From an uncultured bacterium (GTDB lineage Bacteria; Pseudomonadota; Gammaproteobacteria; Burkholderiales; Burkholderiaceae_E): a DNA stretch of 7,926 nt. The notes under the pieces are model-generated. The model ran no database searches. It worked only from the letters and a program-made list of their open reading frames with translations, and was not told the origin of the DNA. Made by a program: the position numbers and the translations under genes. Below, one piece after another: positions 1-6,002 of this stretch (position 1 is the stretch's first letter; each line of letters begins with the position of its first letter). Where the stretch lies: contig CAIPGD010000284.1 of NCBI GenBank assembly GCA_903864485.1, forward strand, positions 1 to 7,926. Reading direction: 5' to 3'.

Positions 1-303
1 ACCTGCGTAGAGCGCGCCAAGAAAGCTGACTGGCCAGTCCAGACCATCATGCATCAGAAGCAGAACACGCTCTTCACGGCGCAGGCCCAGCGCCCGCAGA
101 GCCTCAGCCAGACGTCGAACCCGGTCCTCCAGCTCACCAAAGGACAGCGTTCCAGAATCATCGACAAAGGCGGTTTTGTTCGGGCGCTGCGCATTGCAGT
201 CCAGCAGGTACTGCCCGACATTGAACCGTTCGGGTGGCCCAGAGAGGTCCGATTGCGCCTCCAGAATGGGTGAAGGTGGCGAAACAGATTCTGGCTGCGT
301 CAT
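1..303 (-). CDS. bclA: Benzoate-CoA ligase, N-terminal part (cut by window edge)
   Basis: This reading frame runs on the minus strand from an ATG at 303-301 to the left edge without a stop, giving 101 visible codons. After a variable 27-residue head (MTQPESVSPPSPILEAQ...), the segment RFNVGQYLLDCNAQRPNKTA, then FVDDSG and LSFGELEDRVRRLAEALRALG, and ERVLLLMHDGLDWPVSFLGALYAG match the N-terminal acyl-adenylate domain of benzoate/aryl-CoA ligases as I recall them. Such enzymes activate benzoate with ATP and CoA to benzoyl-CoA in the cytoplasm, the entry step of the box pathway. The ATP-binding core motifs lie outside the window, so substrate choice rests on this N-terminal match and on the divergent box genes. 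The start is supported by a strong Shine-Dalgarno sequence, GAGGAGA, about 7 bases upstream on the minus strand. A related 4-hydroxybenzoate or 2-aminobenzoate ligase is the main alternative. Confidence 0.9.
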   Translation of the reverse strand, partial: MTQPESVSPPSPILEAQSDLSGPPERFNVGQYLLDCNAQRPNKTAFVDDSGTLSFGELEDRVRRLAEALRALGLRREERVLLLMHDGLDWPVSFLGALYAG

Positions 304-323
304 GCGGTGTCTCCTCGGGTGAA

Positions 324-352
324 CGTGCGACCGACTCTGACGGTCGGTTCGC
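324..352. repeat. Inverted repeat in the bclA leader
   Basis: CGACCG (328-333) and CGGTCG (341-346) can pair across a 7-base loop. The alternative register ACCGAC (330-335) with GTCGGT (343-348) extends to GCGA/TCGC on the outside with one bulged base. It lies just upstream of the bclA Shine-Dalgarno on the minus strand, so it would sit in the bclA 5' leader if transcription starts near the boxR promoter. It could be an operator or an RNA hairpin; no function can be assigned from sequence alone. Confidence 0.45.
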
Positions 353-402
353 GAACTCGGCAAGCTTAGGACAGTTACCAGCCATCCGAGCCACGGCTTC
401 AC

Positions 403-431
403 TTGCCGCCCCCGAAAAGTGGCAGTATCTT
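403..431 (+). promoter_or_regulatory. Candidate boxR promoter
   Basis: TTGCCG (403-408, 4/6 to the sigma70 -35 box) is followed after exactly 17 bases by TATCTT (426-431, 4/6 to the -10 box). Transcription would start near 438, about 26 bases before the boxR ATG. The -10 element lies inside a GCA-N6-TGC palindrome (422-433), as expected for a repressible or autoregulated promoter. A divergent minus-strand promoter for bclA must also lie in 304-463, but I found no convincing -35/-10 pair for it; GATACT on the minus strand (430-425) overlaps the same palindrome. Confidence 0.4.
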
Positions 432-433
432 GC
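422..433. promoter_or_regulatory. Candidate BoxR operator O1 (GCA-N6-TGC)
   Basis: GCAGTATCTTGC is a pseudo-palindrome overlapping the putative boxR -10 box in the bclA-boxR intergenic region. It matches O2 at 471-482 in 10 of 12 positions. BoxR and its paralogue BzdR belong to a family for which TGCA-containing repeat operators have been described; assignment to BoxR here is inference from position and recurrence. Confidence 0.5.
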
Positions 434-463
434 CTGTTATCACCTTAAAAGCCGTGGAGTGCC

Positions 464-1384
464 ATGTCAAGCACTATATTGCATGATGCGCCCAAACACC
501 CCTTTCTTGCGGGCCTTGGCGAACGCATACGCGCCCTTCGGGCTCGCCGGGGCATGACCCGCAAGGCGCTCGCGGCTGCCGCCCAGATCTCGGAGCGTCA
601 TCTGGCCAACCTCGAATACGGCGTTGGCAATCCCTCGATCCTGGTCCTCCTGCAGGTCACTCAGGCGCTCGACTGCTCTCTGGCCGAGGCACTGGGTGAC
701 CAGACCACGCGCTCGCCCGAGTGGCTGATGATCCGGGAACTGCTGGAACATACCGATGAGGCGAACCTGTTCCGGGCCCGCAAGGCGATTGCACAAGTCC
801 TGGGCACGCCCCACCCGGGAGCCCAGGCTTGCGCGCCCCACAAATTAAGAATCGCCCTGATCGGTTTGCGCGGTGCCGGAAAATCAACGCTAGGTCAGCT
901 GCTGGCCCAGGACCTGGGCTTTCCGTTCATCGAACTCAGCCGGGAAATCGAACGCATCGCGGGCTGCTCCATTCCTGAAATCCAGGCGCTCTATGGCCAG
1001 AATGCCTATCGGCGCTACGAGCGCAGGGCAATGCAGGCGGCCATCGAGGCCCACACCGAAGCCGTCATCGCCACGCCGGGTGGGCTGGCCTCGGACCCGG
1101 CCAGCTTCAACCTGGTGCTCGAGCACTGCCTGTCGGTGTGGCTGCAAGCCAGCCCGGAGGACCATATGAACCGGGTCGCAGCCCAGGGGGATTTACGCCC
1201 CATGGCCGGCAACCGCGAGGCCATGGAGGACCTCAAGGGAATTCTCGCCGGCCGCGCCGCGTTTTATTCCAAAGCAGACCTGAGCCTCGACACGAGTCGT
1301 GCCCCCCTTGATGCCACATTCAACGCACTGCGTTTGATCGTACGGGACGCGATCGGCTTGGGGAGCGCAGCAAAATATGCATAA
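464..1384 (+). CDS. boxR: BoxR, benzoyl-CoA-responsive transcriptional regulator
   Basis: This 306-residue protein has the two-domain build of the BoxR/BzdR family. Residues about 17-78 are an XRE/Cro helix-turn-helix (LGERIRALRARRGMTRKALA, then ISERHLANLEYG). A linker (about 79-127) joins it to a shikimate-kinase-like fold (about 128-300). The Walker A loop GLRGAGKST (134-142) is intact, as are the GG pair at 206-207, the RP motif at 235-236 and the R254/Y258-A-D region. The shikimate-binding D-x-D motif is replaced by E157-L-S, fitting the known switch of this domain from kinase to benzoyl-CoA sensor. In Azoarcus the family represses box genes and benzoyl-CoA relieves it. The ATG at 464 has GGAG only 4 bases upstream; an in-frame TTG at 479 is a weaker alternative. 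It lies between divergent bclA and downstream boxC, and palindromes at 422, 471 and 1379 suggest autoregulation. Confidence 0.95.
   Translation: MSSTILHDAPKHPFLAGLGERIRALRARRGMTRKALAAAAQISERHLANLEYGVGNPSILVLLQVTQALDCSLAEALGDQTTRSPEWLMIRELLEHTDEANLFRARKAIAQVLGTPHPGAQACAPHKLRIALIGLRGAGKSTLGQLLAQDLGFPFIELSREIERIAGCSIPEIQALYGQNAYRRYERRAMQAAIEAHTEAVIATPGGLASDPASFNLVLEHCLSVWLQASPEDHMNRVAAQGDLRPMAGNREAMEDLKGILAGRAAFYSKADLSLDTSRAPLDATFNALRLIVRDAIGLGSAAKYA
471..482. promoter_or_regulatory. Candidate BoxR operator O2, inside boxR codons 3-7
   Basis: GCACTATATTGC (flanked as AGCACTATATTGCA) lies within the first codons of boxR, centred about 38 bases after the predicted transcription start. It is the most symmetric of the five copies and matches O1 and O5 in 10 of 12 positions each. 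A repressor bound here would act as a roadblock, or cooperate with O1 whose start is 49 bases upstream. Its placement in coding sequence is unusual but compatible with autorepression. Confidence 0.45.
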
Positions 1385-1390
1385 AAGTGC
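1379..1390. promoter_or_regulatory. Candidate BoxR operator O3, spanning the boxR stop codon
   Basis: GCATAAAAGTGC overlaps the last codon and TAA stop of boxR and abuts the TTGACT -35-like element at 1391-1396. It matches O4 in 10 of 12 positions, and the starts of O3 and O4 are 31 bases apart, close to three helical turns. Confidence 0.45.
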
Positions 1391-1419
1391 TTGACTGGCA
1401 TCGCAATACGCAGCAAAGT
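1391..1419 (+). promoter_or_regulatory. Candidate boxC promoter
   Basis: TTGACT (1391-1396) matches 5 of 6 bases of the sigma70 -35 consensus. With 17 bases of spacing the -10 position is CAAAGT (1414-1419), a poor match (3/6). Transcription would start near 1426, about 50 bases before the boxC GTG. AATAAT (1450-1455) is a better -10 by sequence (5/6), but has no -35 at a suitable distance. The GCA-N6-TGC palindromes at 1379 and 1410 flank and overlap these elements. The exact start cannot be decided from sequence. Confidence 0.35.
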
Positions 1420-1421
1420 GC
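1410..1421. promoter_or_regulatory. Candidate BoxR operator O4
   Basis: GCAGCAAAGTGC overlaps the putative -10 box of the boxC promoter. It shares GCA-N6-TGC and the AAAGTGC half with O3. Bound regulator here would directly block RNA polymerase. Confidence 0.45.
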
Positions 1422-1444
1422 CTCCCCAGACGAGACCAACAACT

Positions 1445-1456
1445 GCACAATAATGC
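1445..1456. promoter_or_regulatory. Candidate BoxR operator O5
   Basis: GCACAATAATGC (within TGCACAATAATGCC) lies 10 bases before the boxC Shine-Dalgarno GGAG (1466-1469). It matches the boxR-internal copy O2 in 10 of 12 positions. Its start is 35 bases after that of O4. Confidence 0.5.
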
Positions 1457-1475
1457 CTATTTTGCGGAGCCCTCT

Positions 1476-3134
1476 GTGAACCAGCCCCAACCCGTCGACT
1501 ATCAGACTCATCCGAGCCAATATCGCCACTGGGCGCTCAGGGTCGAGGGTCCCATCGCGACGCTAGTGGCAGACTTTGACGAATCCGCAGGCTTGCGCCC
1601 GGGCTACAAGCTCAAGCTCAATAGCTACGACCTCGGGGTCGATATTGAACTCAATGACGCCATTAATCGCGTCCGCTTTGAGCATCCACAGGTCCGCACA
1701 GTGGTCATCACTAGTGCTAAAGAGAAGGTGTTTTGTTCAGGCGCCAACATCTTTATGCTCGGCGTCTCTAGTCATGCATGGAAAGTGAATTTTTGTAAAT
1801 TCACGAACGAGACCCGGAATGGCCTTGAGGACAGCTCGGCGCACAGCGGATTGAAATTTCTGGCCGCCGTCAACGGTGCCTGCGCCGGGGGTGGTTATGA
1901 ACTCGCGCTGGCCTGCGATGAAATCTTGCTGGTCGATGACCGCAGCAGCGCCGTCAGCTTGCCCGAGGTACCACTGCTCGGAGTGCTGCCTGGCACCGGT
2001 GGGCTGACCCGTGTGACCGACAAGAAAAAAGTCCGCCACGATCTCGCCGACCTGTTCTGCACCAGCGCCGAAGGTGTTCGAGGCCAGAAAGCCAAGGACT
2101 GGCGCCTGGTTGACCATATCGCCAAGCCAGCACAGTTTGCCGCCAAGGTGCAGGAACGCGCACTCGAATTAGCTGCGCTCAGCGATCGCCCGGTCGATGG
2201 TCTGGGCGTGACGCTAACACCACTGACCCGCAGCATCGCCGCTGACACGCTGGATTATCCCAACCTTCATGTCGCCATCGACCGTAGCCGGCGCACGGCA
2301 AGCTTGACGATTAAAGCCCCGACCGGAACACAGCCAAGCACGATCGCTGAGATCGAGGCTGCTGCAGCCAACTGGTATCCGCTGCAAATGGCACGTGAAC
2401 TCGAAGATGCCATTCTGAGCCTGCGCACCAATGAGCTCGACATCGGAATTTGGCTGATCCGGACCGAAGGCGACCGAGCCGCCGTGCTCGCGATGGACGA
2501 GACACTCATTGCCCACCAGTCGCACTGGTTGGTGCGCGAAACCATTGGGCTGCTGCGCCGCACCTTGAGCCGCCTGGACGTGTCATCGCGCAGCCTCTTT
2601 GCACTGATCGAGCCCGGTTCGTGTTTTAGCGGAACCTTGCTCGAGCTGGCGCTCGCTTGCGACCGCATCTATCACCTTGCATTACCCGACGACCGCGCGC
2701 ACGCACCGACGATCACGGTCGACTCCGCTAATTTTGGTCTATATGCAATGGCTACCGATCAAAGCCGCCTGCAGCGCCGCTTCTATAACGAGCAACTTGC
2801 GCTGGATGCGGTCCGGGCCCGATCCGGTCAGGCACTGGATGCCGAAGCGGCATTTGCGCTCGGGCTTTGCACGAGCTGTCCGGATGATATCGACTGGGCC
2901 GACGAAACCCGAATCGCCATCGAGGAGCGGGTTTCCATGAGCCCCGACGCCCTCACGGGTCTGGAAGCCAATCTGCGTTTCAACGGGGTTGAAACCATGT
3001 TTACCCGGATCTTCGGACGCCTGACCGCCTGGCAAAACTGGATCTTCCAGCGCCCCAATGCAGTGGGTGAAAAAGGCGCTCTCAAGGTCTATGGCAAGGG
3101 TGAAAAAGCGGCCTTCGACTGGAACCGCGTCTGA
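1476..3134 (+). CDS. boxC: BoxC, 2,3-epoxybenzoyl-CoA dihydrolase (benzoyl-CoA-dihydrodiol lyase)
   Basis: The 552-residue product is a full-length BoxC (family length about 550). The enzyme opens the ring of 2,3-epoxybenzoyl-CoA with two waters, giving 3,4-dehydroadipyl-CoA semialdehyde and formate, without oxygen or a redox cofactor. It belongs to the crotonase superfamily and has two crotonase-like halves. The first has KEKVFCSGANIFMLG (82-96), the oxyanion-hole segment AAVNGACAGGGYELALACDE (130-149) and LPGTGG (171-176). The second has a degenerate counterpart around 376-398 (IEPGSCFSG, then ELALACDRI). The GTG start is chosen because GGAG sits 6 bases upstream and because the protein then begins MNQPQPVDYQTHPSQYRHW, as BoxC proteins do. 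It is the first gene of the boxCBA block, and boxB follows after 68 bases. Control by BoxR through the palindromes at 1379, 1410 and 1445 is inferred. Confidence 0.97.
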   Translation: MNQPQPVDYQTHPSQYRHWALRVEGPIATLVADFDESAGLRPGYKLKLNSYDLGVDIELNDAINRVRFEHPQVRTVVITSAKEKVFCSGANIFMLGVSSHAWKVNFCKFTNETRNGLEDSSAHSGLKFLAAVNGACAGGGYELALACDEILLVDDRSSAVSLPEVPLLGVLPGTGGLTRVTDKKKVRHDLADLFCTSAEGVRGQKAKDWRLVDHIAKPAQFAAKVQERALELAALSDRPVDGLGVTLTPLTRSIAADTLDYPNLHVAIDRSRRTASLTIKAPTGTQPSTIAEIEAAAANWYPLQMARELEDAILSLRTNELDIGIWLIRTEGDRAAVLAMDETLIAHQSHWLVRETIGLLRRTLSRLDVSSRSLFALIEPGSCFSGTLLELALACDRIYHLALPDDRAHAPTITVDSANFGLYAMATDQSRLQRRFYNEQLALDAVRARSGQALDAEAAFALGLCTSCPDDIDWADETRIAIEERVSMSPDALTGLEANLRFNGVETMFTRIFGRLTAWQNWIFQRPNAVGEKGALKVYGKGEKAAFDWNRV

Positions 3135-3182
3135 CCCCAACCCCACCATTCCTCCTATTTCCCCTATTTTTCCTATTTTCCA
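3134..3182 (+). promoter_or_regulatory. G-free pyrimidine tract in the boxC-boxB gap
   Basis: From the last base of the boxC stop to 3182 there are 49 consecutive bases without a single G on the coding strand. The last part is a degenerate repeat of CCTATTTCC-like units (3154, 3163, 3172). An unstructured C/U-rich transcript segment of this kind resembles a Rho-loading (rut-like) region or a ribosome standby site upstream of boxB. Function is inference. Confidence 0.35.
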
Positions 3183-3202
3183 GATTCTTATCGGAACCCA
3201 TC

Positions 3203-4630
3203 ATGACCGCCATCAACTACAGCGACAAGATCCCGAACAACGTGAACCTCGCCGAAGATCGGACGCTGCAGCGGGCCCTCGAACACTGGCAGCCGAGTTT
3301 CCTGTCCTGGTGGGATGACATGGGCCCGGAGGGCAGTCAGGATTTCGACGTTTATCTGCGCACCGCCGTGAGTGTGGATCCGGCTGGATGGGCCCAGTTC
3401 GGTCATGTGAAAATGCCCGACTATCGGTGGGGCATTTTTCTAAACCCGGGGGTCGCCGACCGCAAGATTCATTTTGGCGATCACCTCGGTGAAAAGGTAT
3501 GGCAGGACATCCCCGGCGAACACCGGGCCAACCTTCGCCGCATCATCGTGACCCAGGGCGATACCGAGCCAGCGAGTGTCGAGCAGCAGCGCCATCTGGG
3601 CCTGACTGCGCCAAGCCAGTACGACTTGCGCAACCTCTTCCAGATCAACGTTGAAGAGGGCCGCCACCTCTGGGCAATGGTCTATCTGCTGCACAAATAT
3701 TTCGGTCGTGATGGCCGCGAAGAAGGAGAAGCACTCCTTCAGCGACGCAGTGGCCAGGAAGACAACCCCCGGATCCTGCAGGCGTTCAATGAGGCAACGC
3801 CAGACTGGCTGAGTTTTTTTATGTTCACCTATTTCACCGACCGGGACGGCAAGTTCCAGCTGTGCGCCCTCGCCGAGAGTTCGTTTGATCCACTGGCGCG
3901 CACCACAAAATTCATGTTGACCGAAGAGGCCCATCACATGTTTGTGGGCGAATCCGGCATCAGCCGGGTCATCCAGCGGACCTGCGCGGCCATGAATTCA
4001 CTCAAGACCGACGACCCGAAAACCTTGCGCGAGTCTGGGGTCATCGACTTGCCCACGATCCAGCGCTACCTGAACTTCCACTTCAGCGTCACCATCGACC
4101 TGTTTGGTTCTGACGAGAGCAGTAATGCTGCAACTTTTTATAGTACTGGCCTCAAAGGTCGTTATGAAGAAGGGAAACGTACCGATGACCATCAGCTGCG
4201 CGGCCAGACCTACCCAGTGCTGCAGGTGCAGAATGGCCAGCTCGGGGAAAAAGAAGTCCCCATGCTGAATGCACTCAACGAAGTGCTGCGCGACGACTAC
4301 ATCAAGGACAGCGTCGCTGGCGTGGGCCGTTGGAATAAAGTGATCGAGAAAGCTGGCATTCCTTTTCGTCTGACGACGCCGCACAAGGCTTTTCACCGCC
4401 AGATCGGTGCTCTGGCTGGGGTCAAGGTCTCGCCAGATGGCCGCGTGATCAGCGAGAGCGAATGGAAAACCATGGCCGACCAATGGCTACCCAGCGAATC
4501 CGACCGTGCCTATGTCGCCATCTTGATGGGGCGTGTGGTCGAGCCAGGAAAATTTGCCAACTGGATCGCGCCGCCAGCCATGGGTGTTAACCGTCAAAGC
4601 GCCGACTTTGAGTACATTCGCTTCAACTGA
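3203..4630 (+). CDS. boxB: BoxB, benzoyl-CoA 2,3-epoxidase (di-iron oxygenase component)
   Basis: This 475-residue protein is a full-length BoxB (about 473 in Azoarcus evansii). It inserts one atom of O2 into benzoyl-CoA, forming 2,3-epoxybenzoyl-CoA, with electrons supplied by BoxA. It is a class I di-iron protein in a ferritin-like four-helix bundle. The visible ligand candidates are E122, the pair E152-x-x-H155 in VEEGRHLW, D213 near FTDRDGK, and E242-x-x-H245 in LTEEAHHMF. These sit two residues beyond the positions I recall for A. evansii, and the E122 and D213 assignments are by that offset. The ATG at 3203 has only a weak ribosome site (CGGAA, 6 bases upstream), and a G-free pyrimidine leader precedes it. 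The protein starts MTAINYSDKIPNNVNL, typical of BoxB. boxA follows after 33 bases. No frameshift or missing motif is seen. Confidence 0.97.
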   Translation: MTAINYSDKIPNNVNLAEDRTLQRALEHWQPSFLSWWDDMGPEGSQDFDVYLRTAVSVDPAGWAQFGHVKMPDYRWGIFLNPGVADRKIHFGDHLGEKVWQDIPGEHRANLRRIIVTQGDTEPASVEQQRHLGLTAPSQYDLRNLFQINVEEGRHLWAMVYLLHKYFGRDGREEGEALLQRRSGQEDNPRILQAFNEATPDWLSFFMFTYFTDRDGKFQLCALAESSFDPLARTTKFMLTEEAHHMFVGESGISRVIQRTCAAMNSLKTDDPKTLRESGVIDLPTIQRYLNFHFSVTIDLFGSDESSNAATFYSTGLKGRYEEGKRTDDHQLRGQTYPVLQVQNGQLGEKEVPMLNALNEVLRDDYIKDSVAGVGRWNKVIEKAGIPFRLTTPHKAFHRQIGALAGVKVSPDGRVISESEWKTMADQWLPSESDRAYVAILMGRVVEPGKFANWIAPPAMGVNRQSADFEYIRFN

Positions 4631-4661
4631 GACACGAACTGAGATACGAACTGAGACAAAG
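4626..4661 (+). repeat. Three 12-bp tandem repeats at the boxB-boxA junction
   Basis: ACTGAGACACGA (4626-4637), ACTGAGATACGA (4638-4649) and ACTGAGACAAAG (4650-4661) are imperfect head-to-tail copies. The first copy contains the boxB TGA stop, and because the unit is 12 bp the TGA in each copy (4628, 4640, 4652) falls in the same frame, giving three stops in series. The last copy supplies the only Shine-Dalgarno-like GAGA before the boxA ATG at 4664, so the duplication probably moved or multiplied a weak ribosome site. Confidence 0.75.
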
Positions 4662-4663
4662 CT

Positions 4664-5983
4664 ATGGACCAAGCTGAGCTCAAGGTCATCAAGCAGCATC
4701 TGATCGACCCCGAGATCTGCATTCGCTGCAATACCTGCGAGGCGACATGCCCGATCGGCGCGATAACCCACGACGCCAACAACTACGTTGTGGATGCCGA
4801 AATCTGTAACTGGTGCATGGCCTGTATCTCACCGTGCCCCACCGGTTCGATCGACAACTATCGAACCGTACCCAAGGCCCAGGCGTACAGCGTCGAAGAA
4901 CAGTTGGGCTGGGACGAACTTCCTGTCGAACTGAGCCGCGAGGAACTCACGCTCGCCGGTGCCCAGGTAGGCGACCCAGCCGCATCGGTGGCGATTGATC
5001 CCGACTCGGCACTCGATGCCGCTTCAGACGAACTGGCCACAGGGCCTGCCGATCAAGCCCAAGCGGATGAGCAAGGGGCCAGCCCCCGATTCGGCGCTCA
5101 GATCCCACCCTGGTCGGCTGCTCATCCGTACATCAATCTCTACGGGCCGAAAGCGCCGGAAAAAAGTATCACTGCGACGGTTACGGGCAATTTCCGCGTG
5201 ACCGAAGCCGGGACGGACTACGACACCCACCATATCGTTCTTGATTTTGGCTCGATGCCATTTCCCGTTCTGGAAGGACAATCGATCGGTATCCTGCCTG
5301 CTGGGCTCGATAGTCGTGGGCGCCCACATCATGCCCGGATGTACTCGATTGCCAGCCCGCGCAATGGCGAGCGCGCGGGATACAACAACCTTTCGCTCAC
5401 CGTCAAACGCGTTCTACAAGATCACGAGGGCAATCCGGTACGCGGCGTTGCCAGCAACTACTTGTGCGATCTGAAGGTCGGCGAGCAGGTCGAAGTGATC
5501 GGGCCCTTTGGCACCAGCTTCCTGATGCCCAATCACCCCAATAGCCATCTCGTCATGATCTGTACCGGCACGGGCAGTGCGCCCATGCGGGCGATGACGG
5601 AGTGGCGGCGCCGGTTGCGCTCGACCGAAAAGTCCGACAGCGGCAAGCTGATGCTGTTCTTTGGTGCACGCACCCAGCAGGAGCTACCGTATTTCGGCCC
5701 ACTGCAAAACCTGCCCAAAGACTTCATCGATTCAAATTTCGCCTTCAGCCGGACGCCGGGACAACCCAAAACCTATGTTCAGGACGTCATGCGCCAGAGG
5801 TCAGCCGATCTCGCCCGATTACTCGCCGACCAAGGCACGCATTTCTACGTATGTGGACTCAAGCGGATGGAGGAAGGCGTCATGCTGGCGCTGCGCGACA
5901 TTACGATCGAAGCCGGTCTAGACTGGGAAACCACGATCGCTGGGCTGAACCGCGAGGGTCGCCTGCACCTCGAAACATACTGA
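4664..5983 (+). CDS. boxA: BoxA, NADPH-dependent reductase of benzoyl-CoA epoxidase
   Basis: This 439-residue electron-transfer protein passes electrons from NADPH through FAD and two [4Fe-4S] clusters to BoxB. The N-terminus is an 8-iron ferredoxin domain with C19-x2-C22-x2-C25-x3-C29-P and C48-x2-C51-x2-C54-x3-C58-P. An Ala/Asp/Glu-rich, probably disordered linker (about 77-147) leads to a ferredoxin-NADP reductase module. In that module RMYSIAS (225-231) contacts FAD, GVASNYLCDL (261-270) is the second flavin segment, and CTGTGSAPMRA (300-310) is the NADP pyrophosphate loop. YVCGLKRMEEG (395-405) and the terminal aromatic in ...LETY are also typical. As I recall, the A. evansii protein is about 414 residues, so the extra length here is in the linker. 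The ATG at 4664 has only a weak GAGA upstream, inside the 12-bp repeats. It lies 19 bases ahead of the next gene's ATG, consistent with co-transcription. Confidence 0.96.
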   Translation: MDQAELKVIKQHLIDPEICIRCNTCEATCPIGAITHDANNYVVDAEICNWCMACISPCPTGSIDNYRTVPKAQAYSVEEQLGWDELPVELSREELTLAGAQVGDPAASVAIDPDSALDAASDELATGPADQAQADEQGASPRFGAQIPPWSAAHPYINLYGPKAPEKSITATVTGNFRVTEAGTDYDTHHIVLDFGSMPFPVLEGQSIGILPAGLDSRGRPHHARMYSIASPRNGERAGYNNLSLTVKRVLQDHEGNPVRGVASNYLCDLKVGEQVEVIGPFGTSFLMPNHPNSHLVMICTGTGSAPMRAMTEWRRRLRSTEKSDSGKLMLFFGARTQQELPYFGPLQNLPKDFIDSNFAFSRTPGQPKTYVQDVMRQRSADLARLLADQGTHFYVCGLKRMEEGVMLALRDITIEAGLDWETTIAGLNREGRLHLETY

Positions 5984-6002
5984 ATCATTGAGCGAATTTC
6001 CG

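Noticed and set aside
234..557. + strand frame crossing the bclA-boxR intergenic region
   Set aside because: It overlaps the start of bclA in antisense and boxR in another frame. Both of those match known families; this one matches nothing.
1737..2117. Long minus-strand open frame opposite boxC
   Set aside because: It is an antisense shadow of a well-supported coding region in GC-rich DNA. The composition is low in typical protein features and there is no start context.
3440..3937. 165-codon minus-strand open frame opposite boxB
   Set aside because: It lies wholly within boxB, whose di-iron motifs are intact. It has no recognisable domain or ribosome site and reflects GC-driven open antisense frames.
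5643..5654. GCAAGCTGATGC, an exact GCA-N6-TGC match inside boxA
   Set aside because: It is isolated within coding sequence, its N6 core is GC-richer than the promoter copies, and one such chance hit is expected in a window of this size.
5988..6002. TTG start that would place the hydratase gene 4 bases after boxA
   Set aside because: No Shine-Dalgarno precedes it, while ATG 6003 has GAGCGAA upstream and gives a typical crotonase N-terminus. The five extra residues are not family-like.
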